A stretch of DNA of 64,000 nt from Pseudomonadota bacterium. Lineage in GTDB: Bacteria; Pseudomonadota; Alphaproteobacteria; Acetobacterales; Acetobacteraceae. A model generated the notes under the pieces. That model ran no database searches. It was not told where the DNA came from and saw only the letters and a list, made by a program, of their open reading frames with translations. How positions within the stretch are numbered: position 1 is the stretch's first letter; every line of letters begins with the position of its first letter. Where the stretch lies: positions 186,001 to 250,000 of the forward strand of contig JAJYYH010000036.1 of the NCBI GenBank assembly GCA_021801255.1, written 5' to 3'. The translations under genes and the position numbers were made by a program. This document shows, piece by piece, positions 25,132 through 37,200 of the stretch.

Positions 25132-26373
25132 TCAGACCGGCCGCACCAGCCGATGCTGCTTGCGTCCGGCCGAGAGTTTGATCGCGCCGTCGCGTAGATC
25201 CTCCTTGCCAATCAAGCGCGTCTCGGCGGTAAGCGTCTCGTCATTGAGCCGCGCGCCGCCGCCGCGGATCAGCCGCCGCGCCTCCGCGTTGCTCTCGGTA
25301 AGCCCGGTAAGGACGAAAAGGCGAAAGGCCGGGATGCCCGCTTTAAGCTCGGCCACAGGAATTGTCATGCCTGGCAGGGCCGCGTCGCTCCTGCCGTCAA
25401 CAAACACCTGCTTCGCCGTCTCGGCCGCCGCTGTGGCCGCGTCCCGCCCATGGGCGAGCGCCGTCGTCTCGGTCGCGAGGATGATTTTCGCGGCATTGAT
25501 CTCAGCGCCCCCGAGCCCTTCCAGCCGCGCGATTTCGGCGAGCGGGAGATCGGTGAACAGGCGCAGGAAACGCCCGACATCGGCATCCTCGGTGTTGCGC
25601 CAGAACTGCCAGTAGTCGAAGGGCGCCCGTCGCTCGGGCGTGAGCCAGACCGCGCCTTGGGCGGTCTTGCCCATTTTCGCCCCCGAGGCGGTGGTGATCA
25701 GCGGCGAGGTCAGGCCGAAAACCGTGCTCCCCTCGGTGCGCCGCACGAGTTCCACGCCGGCCACGATATTGCCCCATTGATCGGAGCCGCCCATTTGCAC
25801 AATCACCCCGTGGCGGCGAAACAGCTCCCGGAAATCATAGCTTTGCAAAATCATGTAGTTGAATTCGAGAAAAGTCAGCGGCTGCTCGCGTTCCAGGCGC
25901 AGGCGCACGGCATCGAAGCTCAGCATGCGGTTGATGGTGAAATGCGTGCCGACATCACGCAAAAGCGGGATATAGCCCAAGGCATCGAGCCAATCGGCGT
26001 TGTTGACCACGATCGCGCCGTCCGCGCCCCCGCCAAAGCGCAAAAACGGATCGAACACGCGGCGGATGCCGGCCATGTTGGCTTTGATCTGGGCATCACT
26101 CAGCAACTGGCGCGCCTCGTCCTTGCCCGAGGGGTCGCCGATCCGGCTGGTGCCGCCGCCCAACAACACCACCGGGCGATGGCCATGGCGTTGCAGGAGG
26201 CGGAGCAGCATGATCTGCACCAGGCTGCCGACATGGAGGCTGTCGGCGGTGCAGTCAAAGCCGATATAGGCGGCGATCGGGCCGGCCGCGAGCCGCGCGT
26301 CGAGCGCCTCGGCGTCGGTGCACTGGAAAACGAAGCCACGTTCCATGGCCTCGCGCAGGAAGGGGCTTTTCAC
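25132..26373 (-). CDS. tyrS: Tyrosyl-tRNA synthetase
   Basis: Charges tRNA-Tyr. 413 residues: class I catalytic domain with the HIGH-like motif LHVGSL near residue 47, tyrosine-pocket region [13 protein letters not shown], the KMSKS-like motif KMGKT, and a C-terminal S4 RNA-binding domain ([30 protein letters not shown]). The start is a GTG at 26373 with no strong ribosome site; it gives the usual N-terminus ending in [10 protein letters not shown]. Divergent from anmK, with only 61 bases between. Confidence 0.95.
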   Translation of the reverse strand: MKSPFLREAMERGFVFQCTDAEALDARLAAGPIAAYIGFDCTADSLHVGSLVQIMLLRLLQRHGHRPVVLLGGGTSRIGDPSGKDEARQLLSDAQIKANMAGIRRVFDPFLRFGGGADGAIVVNNADWLDALGYIPLLRDVGTHFTINRMLSFDAVRLRLEREQPLTFLEFNYMILQSYDFRELFRRHGVIVQMGGSDQWGNIVAGVELVRRTEGSTVFGLTSPLITTASGAKMGKTAQGAVWLTPERRAPFDYWQFWRNTEDADVGRFLRLFTDLPLAEIARLEGLGGAEINAAKIILATETTALAHGRDAATAAAETAKQVFVDGRSDAALPGMTIPVAELKAGIPAFRLFVLTGLTESNAEARRLIRGGGARLNDETLTAETRLIGKEDLRDGAIKLSAGRKQHRLVRPV

Positions 26374-26434
26374 GATCGCGGCTCGCTTGCAGAAAGGAAA
26401 TATCTCGGGTGGTCGCTAGCACAGGGCAATCGGG

Positions 26435-27508
26435 GTGAAAATGCTGCGCGTGATCGGGCTGATGAGCGGCACCTCGCTGGACGGGGTGGACGCCGCCTGG
26501 ATCGAGACCGACGGCGCGCGCATCGCCCGCTTCGGCCCCTGCCTCACGCTGCTCTATACGCCTGATCTCAGAGCCGATCTTCGCCGCCTGCTCGATCTCG
26601 CCCCGCGCCTTGCGCCCAATCATCCCTTCCTGGCAGCGGTCACGGCGCGGCTCACCGAGCGCCATCTCGACGCCATCGCGGCACTCGGCGCGCCCGCCGA
26701 TCTGATCGGCTTTCACGGCCAGACCATCCTGCACGAGCCGGCGCGCGGCCGCACCTGGCAGATCGGCGACGCCGCCCGTCTGGCGGAGGCGAGCGGGCTG
26801 CCGGTGGTGCATGATTTTCGCGGCCAGGATGTCGCCGCCGGCGGCGAGGGCGCGCCGCTGGCCCCGATCTTCCACGCCGCCCTCGCCGCGGGCCACCCCC
26901 TCCCGCTCGCCGTGCTCAATATCGGCGGTGTCGCGAATATCACCTGGATCGGCGAAAATGGCGCGCTGCTCGCCTGCGACACCGGCCCCGGCAACGGCCC
27001 GCTCGATGACTGGGCGCGCCACCATACCGGCAGCCCCTTTGACACCGACGGCCGCCTCGCCGGAGCCGGCACGGTGGATGAAAAAATCCTGGCCGGCCTG
27101 CTCGCCCATCCCTATTTCCGCCGCCCCGCGCCGAAATCGCTCGACCGGCTCGATTTCGCGGCCAGCCTTGCCGAAAGCGGGATCCATGCCCTGAGCGCCG
27201 CCGACGGCGCGGCGACCCTGGCCGCCTTCATCGCCGCCGCCATCGCCGCCACACCGCTCCCGGCGCCCCCGCGCCGCTTTCTCGTCACCGGCGGCGGGCG
27301 GCATAACCCCGCCATCCTGGCGGCGCTGCGTGCCGGCCTCGGCGCGCCGGTCGAACCCGTCGAGACGGTCGGCTGGAACGGCGACGCGCTCGAGGCGCAG
27401 TGCTTCGCCTTCCTCGCCGCCCGCCATCTCGCCGGCCTCCCGATCAGCTTCCCGACCACCACCGGCGCGCCTCGGCCGCTGAGGGGAGGAAGAATAGCCA
27501 GGCCATAA
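26435..27508 (+). CDS. anmK: Anhydro-N-acetylmuramic acid kinase
   Basis: Phosphorylates and opens 1,6-anhydro-MurNAc during cell-wall recycling. 357 residues with the family start VIGLMSGTSLDGVDAAW, the ATP-site block FHGQTILHEP, the GNGPLDDW segment (DTGPGNGPLDDW) and GGGRHNPAIL near the C-terminus. GTG 26435 or ATG 26441 can be the start. tyrS-anmK divergence is common in alphaproteobacteria. The 3' end meets copy 2 of the multi-hairpin repeat. Confidence 0.93.
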   Translation: MKMLRVIGLMSGTSLDGVDAAWIETDGARIARFGPCLTLLYTPDLRADLRRLLDLAPRLAPNHPFLAAVTARLTERHLDAIAALGAPADLIGFHGQTILHEPARGRTWQIGDAARLAEASGLPVVHDFRGQDVAAGGEGAPLAPIFHAALAAGHPLPLAVLNIGGVANITWIGENGALLACDTGPGNGPLDDWARHHTGSPFDTDGRLAGAGTVDEKILAGLLAHPYFRRPAPKSLDRLDFAASLAESGIHALSAADGAATLAAFIAAAIAATPLPAPPRRFLVTGGGRHNPAILAALRAGLGAPVEPVETVGWNGDALEAQCFAFLAARHLAGLPISFPTTTGAPRPLRGGRIARP

Positions 27509-27633
27509 GGCGAGGGGCTTTGCCCCCCTCTTCCCCATTGGAACCCCAGCAAAGGCGGCGCCTTTGCAATCCTTCCCATGATGCGGGTCTGGGGCCGCTG
27601 GCCCCAGCGGGTCGAGGGCGGAGCCCTCGCCTT
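27500..27633. repeat. Multi-hairpin intergenic repeat, copy 2 (inverted)
   Basis: Inverted relative to copies 1 and 3. Shared core on the complementary strand: CTGGGGCCAGCGGCCCCAGACCCGCAT, GGGAAGGATTGCAAAGGC and GCCTTTGC. The outer hairpin is GCGAGGGCtccGCCCTCG here, against CCAGGG/CCCTGG in copy 1: both arms changed together. It sits between convergent anmK and the phosphohexomutase gene and overlaps the anmK end by nine bases. Confidence 0.85.
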
Positions 27634-27641
27634 TTTTCCCC

Positions 27642-29051
27642 TTAATGCCCGGCGTGACCACCCGAAAAATCGGGCGCCGCGAGGCCAGAGAGAGAAAGCT
27701 GCTCGGCGAGGCTGGCCTTGAGACGATCGAGGCCGGCGGCGTCGCGCGCCTCGGCGCGGGCGACCAGGACCGCTTGGGTGTTCGAGGCGCGCAGCAGCCA
27801 CCAGCCATCCGCGGTCTGCACCCGCACGCCGTCGGTGTCGTTCACCGTCGCCCCGGCGGCGCGGAGCCTTGCTGCGACCTCGGCAACGACGGCGAATTTG
27901 CGCGCCTCGGCGCAATCGAAGCGCAATTCGGGGGTCGAGACCAGCGCCGGCAGCCCGGCGCGCGCGGCCGAGAGCGGCGCGGTCATGCGCGCCACAATCC
28001 CCAGCAGCCGCACCGCGGCATAGAGCGCGTCGTCAAACCCATACCATTTATCGGCGAAGAAAATATGGCCCGACATCTCGCCCGCGAGCGGCGCGCCGGT
28101 TTCGGCCATCTTGGCCTTGATCAGGCTGTGCCCGGTTTTCCACATCAGGGGCTTGCCGCCGGCGCGGCCGATTTCGTCGAACAGCACCTGGCTCGCCTTG
28201 ACATCGGCGATGATGGTGGCGCCGGGATGCGTGCGCAAAACGTCGCGCGCGAACAGCACCATGATCTGGTCGCCAAACAGGATTTCTCCCGTGTCATCAA
28301 CCACGCCGATGCGATCGGCGTCGCCATCGAAGGCGATGCCGAGATCAGCTTTTTGCGTGCGCACCGCAGCGATCAACTGCGCGAGATTGGCCGGCACGGT
28401 CGGGTCGGGGTGGTGCGCGGGAAACAGCCCATCGACCGCGCCGTTGATGATCGTATGCGCCCCCGGCAGGCCCGCGACCAGCCGATCGAGCACCACGCCC
28501 GCCGCGCCGTTGCCGGGATCCCAGACCACCTTGAGCGCGCGCTGGCCGCCGTCGTAATCCTTCAACACGCGCGCGACATAATCCGCCCGGATATCGATGG
28601 TCTGCTCCCGTCCGGTGGTTTCGGTCCCCACCTCGCCGCGTTCCGCGCGCGCGCCGAGTTCGCGGATCGCCGCGCCAAAAAACGGCTTTTTGCCGAGCAT
28701 CATCTTGAAGCCATTGTAATCGGAGGGGTTGTGGCTGCCGGTGACCATGACCGCGCCGTCGGCGGGCAGCGTGGTCGCGGCGAAATAGAGCATCGGCGTC
28801 GGGCCGAGCCCGATGCGGACGGCCTCCATCCCGCTCGCCATGAGCCCGGCGACCAGGGATTTTTCCAGCGCCGGCGAGGAGAGCCGGCCATCATAGCCAA
28901 CCGCGACACGCTTGCCGCCGGCGCCAGCGACGATGCCGCCGAACACCCGGCCCACAGCAAAGGCGTCGTCCGGGCCAAGGGTTTGGCCGACGATGCCGCG
29001 GATGTCGTATTCGCGCAAGGCTGTCGGATCAAAGCGGTGGCGGAAGCTCAT
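27642..29051 (-). CDS. Phosphomannomutase/phosphoglucomutase
   Basis: Alpha-D-phosphohexomutase of 469 residues that interconverts hexose 1- and 6-phosphates for nucleotide-sugar and polysaccharide synthesis. Four motifs in order: substrate entry [10 protein letters not shown], the phosphoserine loop [15 protein letters not shown] near residue 105, the metal loop [10 protein letters not shown] and the phosphate-binding RASNTQ at the C-terminus. This is the AlgC/ManB type with dual specificity. galU follows upstream in the same direction with 21 bases between, so the two likely form a UDP-glucose/GDP-mannose precursor unit. Confidence 0.92.
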   Translation of the reverse strand: MSFRHRFDPTALREYDIRGIVGQTLGPDDAFAVGRVFGGIVAGAGGKRVAVGYDGRLSSPALEKSLVAGLMASGMEAVRIGLGPTPMLYFAATTLPADGAVMVTGSHNPSDYNGFKMMLGKKPFFGAAIRELGARAERGEVGTETTGREQTIDIRADYVARVLKDYDGGQRALKVVWDPGNGAAGVVLDRLVAGLPGAHTIINGAVDGLFPAHHPDPTVPANLAQLIAAVRTQKADLGIAFDGDADRIGVVDDTGEILFGDQIMVLFARDVLRTHPGATIIADVKASQVLFDEIGRAGGKPLMWKTGHSLIKAKMAETGAPLAGEMSGHIFFADKWYGFDDALYAAVRLLGIVARMTAPLSAARAGLPALVSTPELRFDCAEARKFAVVAEVAARLRAAGATVNDTDGVRVQTADGWWLLRASNTQAVLVARAEARDAAGLDRLKASLAEQLSLSGLAAPDFSGGHAGH

Positions 29052-29072
29052 GATGTATCTCCGGAAGAATAA

Positions 29073-29939
29073 TCAGCAATAACGGCGAAGAAATGCCCGC
29101 ACCTGCGGCGCGAGATCGGGGCGCTTCAGGGCAAAGGCGATCTGGGCTTCGAGAAACCCCGCCTTGTCGCCGCAATCGAAGCGCCGTCCCTCGAAACGCA
29201 GGCCGTGGAAAGGCGAATGGCCGATCAGCCGGGCCATCGCGTCGGTCAACTGCACCTCGCCGCCGGCGCCGCGCTCGAAACGGGCGAGATGGCCGATGAC
29301 CTCGGGCAAGAGGACGTAGCGGCCGATGATGGCGAGCGCGGAGGGCGCCTTTTCCGGCGGCGGTTTTTCCACCAGGCCGCGCACCTCGATGAGATTGCCG
29401 TGCGTCTCGCCGGTGGCGAGGATGCCGTAGCGGCTGATTTCCTCGCGCGGCACCTCCTGCACCGCGACGACATTGCCCCCGGTCTGGCGATAGGCCTCGG
29501 CGAGCTGGGCGACGCAGGGCGTGTCGCTGAGGATGAGGTCATCGGGCAGCAGAATGGCGAAAGGGTCTTCGTCGATGAAGGCGCGCGCGCACCAGATGGC
29601 GTGGCCGAGGCCGAGCGGCTCCTGCTGGCGCACCGTCACCAGCGCGCCAGGCTCGATGCGGGTGCCTTCCAGCATCGCCAGCGCCTCGGTCTTGCCGCGC
29701 GCGCGCAAGGTCGCCTCCAGCTCGTAGGCGACATCGAAATGCTCGACGATCGCCGTCTTGCCGCGCCCGGTGATCAGGCAGAACTGCTCGATCCCGGCGG
29801 CCCGCGCCTCCTCGATCGCATACTGGATCAAGGGTTTATCCACCACGGGCAGCATTTCCTTGGCGGTCGCCTTGGTAGCGGGAAGAAAGCGGGTGCCGAG
29901 ACCGGCGACCGGCAGAACGGCTTTGCGCAATGGTTTCAC
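29073..29939 (-). CDS. galU: UTP-glucose-1-phosphate uridylyltransferase
   Basis: Makes UDP-glucose. 288 residues, with the nucleotidyltransferase loop GLGTRFLPATKATAKEMLPV near residue 12, the DKPLIQYAIEEA block, PLGLGHAIWCARAFI and FAILLPDDLI, and the C-terminal FDCGDKAGFLEAQIAFAL. The GTG at 29939 is the family-consistent start and has GAGGGG about 12 bases upstream; the frame remains open into repeat copy 3, which is not coding. It is transcribed toward the phosphohexomutase gene. Confidence 0.93.
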   Translation of the reverse strand: MKPLRKAVLPVAGLGTRFLPATKATAKEMLPVVDKPLIQYAIEEARAAGIEQFCLITGRGKTAIVEHFDVAYELEATLRARGKTEALAMLEGTRIEPGALVTVRQQEPLGLGHAIWCARAFIDEDPFAILLPDDLILSDTPCVAQLAEAYRQTGGNVVAVQEVPREEISRYGILATGETHGNLIEVRGLVEKPPPEKAPSALAIIGRYVLLPEVIGHLARFERGAGGEVQLTDAMARLIGHSPFHGLRFEGRRFDCGDKAGFLEAQIAFALKRPDLAPQVRAFLRRYC

Positions 29940-29970
29940 GATGATCGTTTTCCCCTCATCTAAGCAAAAT

Positions 29971-30088
29971 AAGGCCAGGGGCGCTGCCCCTGGACCCCGC
30001 TGGGGCCAGCTTCCCCAGACCCGCATCCCGGAAGGGATTGCAAAGGCTCCGCCTTTGCTCGGGTCCAGGGGGTGAAACCCCTGGCCTT
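29971..30088. repeat. Multi-hairpin intergenic repeat, copy 3
   Basis: Same orientation as copy 1 and closely matching it: GGCCAGGGGcgcTGCCCCTGG, then CTGGGGCCAGcttCCCCAG, GACCCGCAT, a GCAAAGGCtccGCCTTTGC hairpin and CCAGGGGGTgaAACCCCTGG. Fills the gap between two tandem minus-strand genes, malic enzyme and galU, so here it may end the malic enzyme transcript. Confidence 0.85.
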
Positions 30089-30112
30089 ATAGGCGTACTT
30101 ATTTCGCAACGC

Positions 30113-32401
<2,289 letters not shown>

Positions 32402-32460
32402 GCCCGTTTCCTTCCGAACTCGCGGACGGGAGGCCGAGGCTCGCAGGAGAGAGGGGTTTA

Positions 32461-32543
32461 TGCGGTCGAGAAGACTCGAACTTCCACGAGGTTTCCCCCA
32501 CAAGCACCTCAAGCTTGCGCGTCTACCATTCCGCCACGACCGC
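32461..32543 (-). tRNA. tRNA-Leu (anticodon GAG)
   Basis: An 83-base cloverleaf on the minus strand. Acceptor arms GCGGTCG and CGACCGC pair; the anticodon stem CAAGC/GCTTG encloses the loop TTGAGGT, anticodon GAG (Leu, CUC/CUU). A long variable arm and a GTTCGAGTC T-arm support a class II tRNA-Leu. The CCA end is not encoded. Confidence 0.95.
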
Positions 32544-32641
32544 ACCGTGACCCCGGCGCCAGGGCGCCGTTCGAGGGCGCGGTATAGCCGATGGCGACGG
32601 CGGCATCAATCGTGGTGACGCCAGGGAAGGCAGCTTCGACG

Positions 32642-33295
32642 ATGATCGAATGGACAACGCGCCCCGGCCTCACCCCTTATCCCGTGGCGCTGGAGACCAT
32701 GGCGGCACGGATCGCAGCGGTTCGCGCCGGCACCGCGCCCGAGCAGGTCTGGCTGGTCGAGCATCCGCCGCTCTATACCGCCGGCACCTCGGCGCGGCCC
32801 GAGGATCTGCGCGAGGCGGCGCGTTTCCCGACATTCAGCGCCGGGCGCGGCGGGCAATGGACCTATCACGGGCCGGGCCAGCGCATCGCCTATGTCCTGC
32901 TCGACCTCACCCGTTCTCATGGCCGCGTGCCGGCGCGCGATGTCCGGGCTTTTGTGGAGGGGCTGGAGGAGTGGCTGATCCGCGCGCTGGCCCGCCTTGG
33001 CGTCGCGGGCGAGCGGCGGGCTGGGCGGATCGGCATCTGGGTTGTGGCGCCGGATGGCAGCGAAGCCAAGATCGCGGCGATCGGCGTGCGGGTGACGCGC
33101 TGGGTGAGCTGGCACGGCATCGCCCTCAATGTTGCCCCCGATCTCGGCCATTTCTCCGGCATCGTGCCCTGCGGCATCGCCGAACACGGCGTCACCAGCC
33201 TCAAAGCGCTCGGCCGCGGCGCCGATATGGCGGCGGCCGACGCGGCGCTTTTCGGCGCTTTCGGCGAGGTGTTCGGCGGTCTTGCTAGCTCTTGA
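32642..33295 (+). CDS. lipB: Octanoyltransferase of lipoate synthesis
   Basis: Moves octanoyl groups from acyl carrier protein to lipoyl domains, such as those of the pyruvate dehydrogenase proteins in this window. 217 residues with [12 protein letters not shown], the [17 protein letters not shown] block, the catalytic Lys in [13 protein letters not shown] and the catalytic Cys in [16 protein letters not shown] 32642 (MIEWTT) matches the family start and has AGGGAAGG about 13 bases upstream; ATG 32591 adds 17 unconserved residues. The 3' end overlaps the convergent dehydrogenase gene by 11 bases. Confidence 0.93.
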   Translation: MIEWTTRPGLTPYPVALETMAARIAAVRAGTAPEQVWLVEHPPLYTAGTSARPEDLREAARFPTFSAGRGGQWTYHGPGQRIAYVLLDLTRSHGRVPARDVRAFVEGLEEWLIRALARLGVAGERRAGRIGIWVVAPDGSEAKIAAIGVRVTRWVSWHGIALNVAPDLGHFSGIVPCGIAEHGVTSLKALGRGADMAAADAALFGAFGEVFGGLASS

Positions 33296-34256
33296 AATCG
33301 TCCTCGAGATAAACCCGGATGATCTCATCGAACGATTTCTCGGCCGTGAAGCCGAGCGCCTCGGCGCGCGCGGCGTCAAAGCGTTGCGGCCAGCCCGCGA
33401 CGATCGCGGCGATGGCGGGATCGGGGCTGCGGCGGATCAGCTTGACCGCCGCCTCGCCCGCCACGCGGCGCAGCGCCGCGATCTGCTCGCCGACGCTGGC
33501 GCACAACCCCGGCATGGTGAGATTGCGCCGCGTCCCGAGGGGCGCGAGGTCGATCGTTGCGCCATGGAGCAAAAAACCGACCGCCGCGCGCGGGCTCGCG
33601 TGCCAGTGGCGGACGCTGTCCTCGACCGGCAGGATCGCCTCCCGCCCGGCCAGCGGCTCGCGCAGGATGCCCGAGAAAAACCCCGAGGCCGCCTTGTTGG
33701 GCGCCCCTGGGCGGATGCAGATGGTGGGCAGGCGAATGCCGATGCCATCGAGAAAGCCACGGCGTGAATAATCGGCGAGCAGCAATTCATCGATCGCCTT
33801 CTGCGTGCCGTAGCTGGTGAGCGGCGTGGTGAAGAAATCATCGGGGATGGGGTCGGGAAACGGCGCGCCGAACACCGCGATGGAGGAGGTGAACACCAGC
33901 CGCGGCCGATAGGGCGCGCCGATCGTCCGGACCGCCTCGAGCAACAGCCGGGTGCCGTCGAGATTGACGCGATAGCCCTTGTCGAAATCAGCCTCCGCCT
34001 CGCCCGAGACGATCGCCGCGAGATGAAAGATCACGTCCGGGCGGGCCTTGATCGCCGCCATCGCCGCGCCTGGGGCGGAAAGATCGGCGGCCTGGCTCTC
34101 GCACGCTCCGGCAAATCCCACCGGTTTTTCCGCGGCGACGATATCGATCAATGAGAGGCGTGTGATCGCCTGCCCGGCAAGCCCGCCCTCGGCTACCAGG
34201 CGGGCGGTGAGTTTGCGGCCGATCATCCCGGCCGCCCCGGTGATCAGGATGTGCAT
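33285..34256 (-). CDS. NAD-dependent dehydrogenase of the extended SDR type, D-erythronate dehydrogenase-like
   Basis: 323 residues with the N-terminal NAD motif [12 protein letters not shown] and the catalytic Tyr-Lys in [20 protein letters not shown]. The block [31 protein letters not shown] is characteristic of DenD, which oxidises D-erythronate at C2; substrate is inferred from this resemblance. No DenC-type four-carbon acid kinase or isomerase genes are adjacent. ATG 34256 gives [10 protein letters not shown], with GGGAGG (from CGAGGGAGG) upstream. Its end overlaps lipB convergently. Confidence 0.82.
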   Translation of the reverse strand: MHILITGAAGMIGRKLTARLVAEGGLAGQAITRLSLIDIVAAEKPVGFAGACESQAADLSAPGAAMAAIKARPDVIFHLAAIVSGEAEADFDKGYRVNLDGTRLLLEAVRTIGAPYRPRLVFTSSIAVFGAPFPDPIPDDFFTTPLTSYGTQKAIDELLLADYSRRGFLDGIGIRLPTICIRPGAPNKAASGFFSGILREPLAGREAILPVEDSVRHWHASPRAAVGFLLHGATIDLAPLGTRRNLTMPGLCASVGEQIAALRRVAGEAAVKLIRRSPDPAIAAIVAGWPQRFDAARAEALGFTAEKSFDEIIRVYLEDDFKS

Positions 34257-34395
34257 CGCTGGTCCTCCCTCGCGCCGGCTTCGGGCGCGGGCGCAGCATG
34301 CGCCGCGGCAGCGCTCCGTCAACCCTTTCCGCCTCCCCCCGCGCGGCGCTAAACTCCCCGCGCCGCGCGGCATTGCGCGGCGGGAGGGGACCATC

Positions 34396-36030
34396 ATGAG
34401 CGCATCGGACAATCCGTTTGACCTGCCGCGCAATGCCGCGAACCACACACCGCTCTCGCCGCTCAGCCTGCTCACCCGCACCGCGCGCGTCTATCCAAAC
34501 CATCTCGCGGTGGTGCATGGCGCGCGCCGCCTCACCTGGGCCGAGACCGCTTCGCGCTGCCGCCGGTTCGCGTCCGCCCTGGCCGCGCGCGGTATCGGCC
34601 GGGGCGATGTGGTGGCGATCATGGCGCCCAATATCCCGGCGCTCCTGGAGGCGCATTTTGCGGTGCCGATGCTGGGCGCCGTGCTGAACGCGCTCAATAC
34701 CCGGCTCGATGCCGAGAGTATCGCCTTCATCCTCCGCCATGGCGGCGCCAAGGTGTTGCTCGCCGATAGCGAATACGCGCCCGTTATTGCCGCCGCGCTG
34801 GCGCTGCTGCCGAGCGAGGCGCGGCCGCTGGTGATCGATATCGCGGATGACGCGGTGCCCGAGGCCACGCGGCTCGGCGCCATCGAATACGAGGAATTTC
34901 TCGCCGGCGGCGATCCCGCGTTTGCCTTCTCGCTGCCATCCGACGAGTGGGATGCGATCTCGCTCAATTACACTTCCGGCACCACCGGCAATCCGAAAGG
35001 CGTCGTCTATCATCATCGCGGCGCCTATCTGAACGCGATCGGCAATATCGTCACCTGGGAGATGCCGCATCACCCCGTCTATCTCTGGACCTTGCCGATG
35101 TTTCATTGCAATGGCTGGTGTTTCCCCTGGACCATCACCGCCCTCGCCGGCACCCATGTCTGCCTGCGCCGCGTCGAGGCGGGGGCGATCTACGCCGCGC
35201 TTGCCGATCACCGCGTCACCCATCTCTGCGGCGCGCCGATCGTGATGAACCTGCTGCTCAATGCCCCGCCCGAACAGCGCCGCGATCTCGGCGGACGGCG
35301 CACCCGCATGATGACCGCCGCCGCGCCACCGCCGGCCTCCGTGATCGAGGGGATGGAGGGGCTGGGCTTCGAGATCACCCATGTCTATGGCCTGACGGAG
35401 GTTTATGGCCCGGTCACGGTCTGCGCCTGGCAGGAGGAATGGAACGCCCTGCCACCCGCCGAGCAGGCGCGGCTCAAGGCCCGCCAGGGCGTGCCCTATC
35501 CGGTGCTGGAGGGGCTGATGGTGGCCGATCCCGTGACCCTCGCCCCGGTGCCCCAGGACGGCGCCACCATGGGGGAAGTGTTCATGCGCGGCAACGTGGT
35601 GATGAAGGGCTATCTCAAAAACCAAGCCGCCAATGCCGAGGCCTTCGCCGGCGGCTGGTTCCATACCGGCGATCTCGGCGTCTGGCACGAGGACAGCTAT
35701 ATCGAACTCAAGGACCGCTCCAAGGACATCATCATTTCGGGCGGCGAGAATATTTCCACGATCGAGGTCGAATCCGTGCTGTTCCGCCATCCCGCGGTGC
35801 TGGAAGCGGCGGTGGTCGCGCGCCCGGATGAGAAATGGGGCGAGACGCCCTGCGCCTTCGTCACCCTCAAGCCGGGGGTGCAAGCGAGCGCGGCGGAAAT
35901 CATCGCCTTCTGCCGCGCCCATCTCGCGCATTTCAAGGCGCCGCGCACCGTGGTCTTTGGCCCTTTGCCGAAAACCTCGACCGGCAAGACCCAGAAGCAC
36001 CTGCTCCGCGATCGCGCGCGCGCCTTGTGA
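34396..36030 (+). CDS. AMP-forming acyl-CoA synthetase
   Basis: Activates a carboxylic acid to its CoA thioester through an acyl-adenylate. 544 residues: adenylation loop NYTSGTTGNPKGV (about 193-205), the motif THVYGLTEVYGPVTVCAWQEEW, the hinge GDLGVWHEDSYIELKDRSKD, and the catalytic Lys in PKTSTGKTQKHLL. The YGPVTVC and overall length fit the medium- or short-chain synthetases related to methylmercaptopropionate-CoA ligase; the exact acid is unknown. ATG 34396 has GGAGGGG five bases upstream. Confidence 0.9.
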   Translation: MSASDNPFDLPRNAANHTPLSPLSLLTRTARVYPNHLAVVHGARRLTWAETASRCRRFASALAARGIGRGDVVAIMAPNIPALLEAHFAVPMLGAVLNALNTRLDAESIAFILRHGGAKVLLADSEYAPVIAAALALLPSEARPLVIDIADDAVPEATRLGAIEYEEFLAGGDPAFAFSLPSDEWDAISLNYTSGTTGNPKGVVYHHRGAYLNAIGNIVTWEMPHHPVYLWTLPMFHCNGWCFPWTITALAGTHVCLRRVEAGAIYAALADHRVTHLCGAPIVMNLLLNAPPEQRRDLGGRRTRMMTAAAPPPASVIEGMEGLGFEITHVYGLTEVYGPVTVCAWQEEWNALPPAEQARLKARQGVPYPVLEGLMVADPVTLAPVPQDGATMGEVFMRGNVVMKGYLKNQAANAEAFAGGWFHTGDLGVWHEDSYIELKDRSKDIIISGGENISTIEVESVLFRHPAVLEAAVVARPDEKWGETPCAFVTLKPGVQASAAEIIAFCRAHLAHFKAPRTVVFGPLPKTSTGKTQKHLLRDRARAL

Positions 36031-36050
36031 TTTTGTTGAATAATCGTAAC

Positions 36051-36158
36051 ATGAACACTCAAGATGGATACGTTGGCCCGATTCCCGGCCTTCAACAATT
36101 GGCTGACATCTTCGTGGCTTTGTTCAATAGGGTCAATAACACACTGAATGGTCAATGA
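36051..36158 (+). CDS. Possible 35-residue small protein
   Basis: Reads MNTQDGYVGPIPGLQQLADI and ends NRVNNTLNGQ; the part GLQQLADIFVALFNRVNNTL would form an amphipathic helix. The DNA is much less GC-rich than the neighbours (for example TTGTTGAATAATCGTAAC just upstream), and there is no clear ribosome site. It is in frame with the end of the acyl-CoA synthetase, separated by its stop. I do not recognise it and it may be chance. Confidence 0.25.
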   Translation: MNTQDGYVGPIPGLQQLADIFVALFNRVNNTLNGQ

Positions 36159-36168
36159 AACACTGAAC
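36131..36168. repeat. Imperfect 19-base tandem direct repeat
   Basis: GGTCAATAACACACTGAAT (36131-36149) is followed directly by GGTCAATGAAACACTGAAC (36150-36168); 16 of 19 positions agree. It lies in the low-GC gap between the acyl-CoA synthetase and the convergent ROK kinase gene and overlaps the end of the small ORF. It could be an operator or a relic of a mobile element end. Confidence 0.6.
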
Positions 36169-36200
36169 CAACCACCCGCCGCGTGACCCCGGAGCGGGTG

Positions 36201-37106
36201 TCACGACGCCCGCTCGTCCCACAGCATCGCCGCGCCGCGCACGCCAGAAGAATCGCCCCAGCGGTTGCGCCGGATCGGGGTGGTGCAGACATCGCTGAAG
36301 ACATGCGCGGAGAGCAAGGCCGGCACCTCGCGATAGAGATGATCGAGATTTGAGAGGCCGCCGCCGAGCACGATGACCTCCGGGTCAAGAAGATCGACGA
36401 CCACGGCGAGCCCGCGCGCGAGCCGCGCGGCGTGGCGCGCGAGCGCGGCGCAAGCGGCTTCGTCCCCGGATGCGGCGCGCGCCACCACGGCCGTCGCGTC
36501 CCGCGCCGCGCGCCCGAAAAAATCCCGCGCCAGGGCGGGGCCGGAGAGATAGGTCTCCAGGCAGCCGCGCCGGCCGCACCAGCAGGGCGGGCCGGGATAT
36601 TCCGCCGCCGTCATCCAGGGCAGCGGCGTGTGGCCCCATTCGCCGGCGATGCGATGGCGCCCGGAGAGGATCCGCCCACGCACCACGATGCCGCCGCCGC
36701 AGCCGGTGCCGATGATCACGCCAAATACACTCTCCGCGCCCGCCGCCGCGCCATCCCGCGCCTCGCTCAGGGCAAAGCAATTGGCATCGTTCTCGACCCG
36801 CACCGCGCGGCCGAGACGCTCGGCCAGTTCCACCGCGAGAGGCTGGCCATTCAGCGCCAGCAGCGAGGCGTTCTTCACCCGCCCCGAGGCCGGGCTGATG
36901 GCGCCGGGAATGCCGATACCGAGCGTGCCGCGCGCCCCGAGTTCGCGCTCCGCCGCGCCAAGCAACTCGGCAAGCACCGCGAGGATAGCCTCATAGGTGC
37001 TGGGCGTTGCCACCCGGCGGCGCAGCAGAAATCCGCCCGCCTCATCCAAGGCGGCGATTTCGGTTTTCGTGCCCCCGAGATCGATCCCTAATCGTATTTT
37101 TTCCAC
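36201..37106 (-). CDS. ROK-family sugar kinase
   Basis: Phosphorylates a hexose or amino sugar such as fructose, glucose or N-acetylglucosamine. 301 residues: ATP-binding LGIDLGGTKTEIAAL, sugar contact ENDANCFALSEA, the second phosphate loop GVIIGTGCGGGIV, catalytic region AGEWGHTPLPW and the zinc motif CWCGRRGCLETYLSG that marks ROK proteins (His and three Cys). GTG 37106 has the ribosome site GGGAGGGAG. Substrate cannot be resolved by eye. Divergent from tusA. Confidence 0.88.
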   Translation of the reverse strand: MEKIRLGIDLGGTKTEIAALDEAGGFLLRRRVATPSTYEAILAVLAELLGAAERELGARGTLGIGIPGAISPASGRVKNASLLALNGQPLAVELAERLGRAVRVENDANCFALSEARDGAAAGAESVFGVIIGTGCGGGIVVRGRILSGRHRIAGEWGHTPLPWMTAAEYPGPPCWCGRRGCLETYLSGPALARDFFGRAARDATAVVARAASGDEAACAALARHAARLARGLAVVVDLLDPEVIVLGGGLSNLDHLYREVPALLSAHVFSDVCTTPIRRNRWGDSSGVRGAAMLWDERAS

Positions 37107-37200
37107 ACGCTCCCTCCCCCACTCTCCCTCAACCGCCGGATCGCCTTGCCGGCGGCGCGCGTGCGTCGCAGACTAGCGCCGCGATGGGAGGTTCGCGGCC

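Noticed and set aside
29940-30026. An N-terminal extension of GalU into the repeat
   Set aside because: The extra residues come from repeat copy 3 and do not match the GalU family; GTG 29939 gives the usual start.
36051-36158. A pqqA-type precursor peptide, suggested by the PQQ enzymes in the window
   Set aside because: The peptide has no Glu-x3-Tyr motif, and no pqqB-E genes are near.
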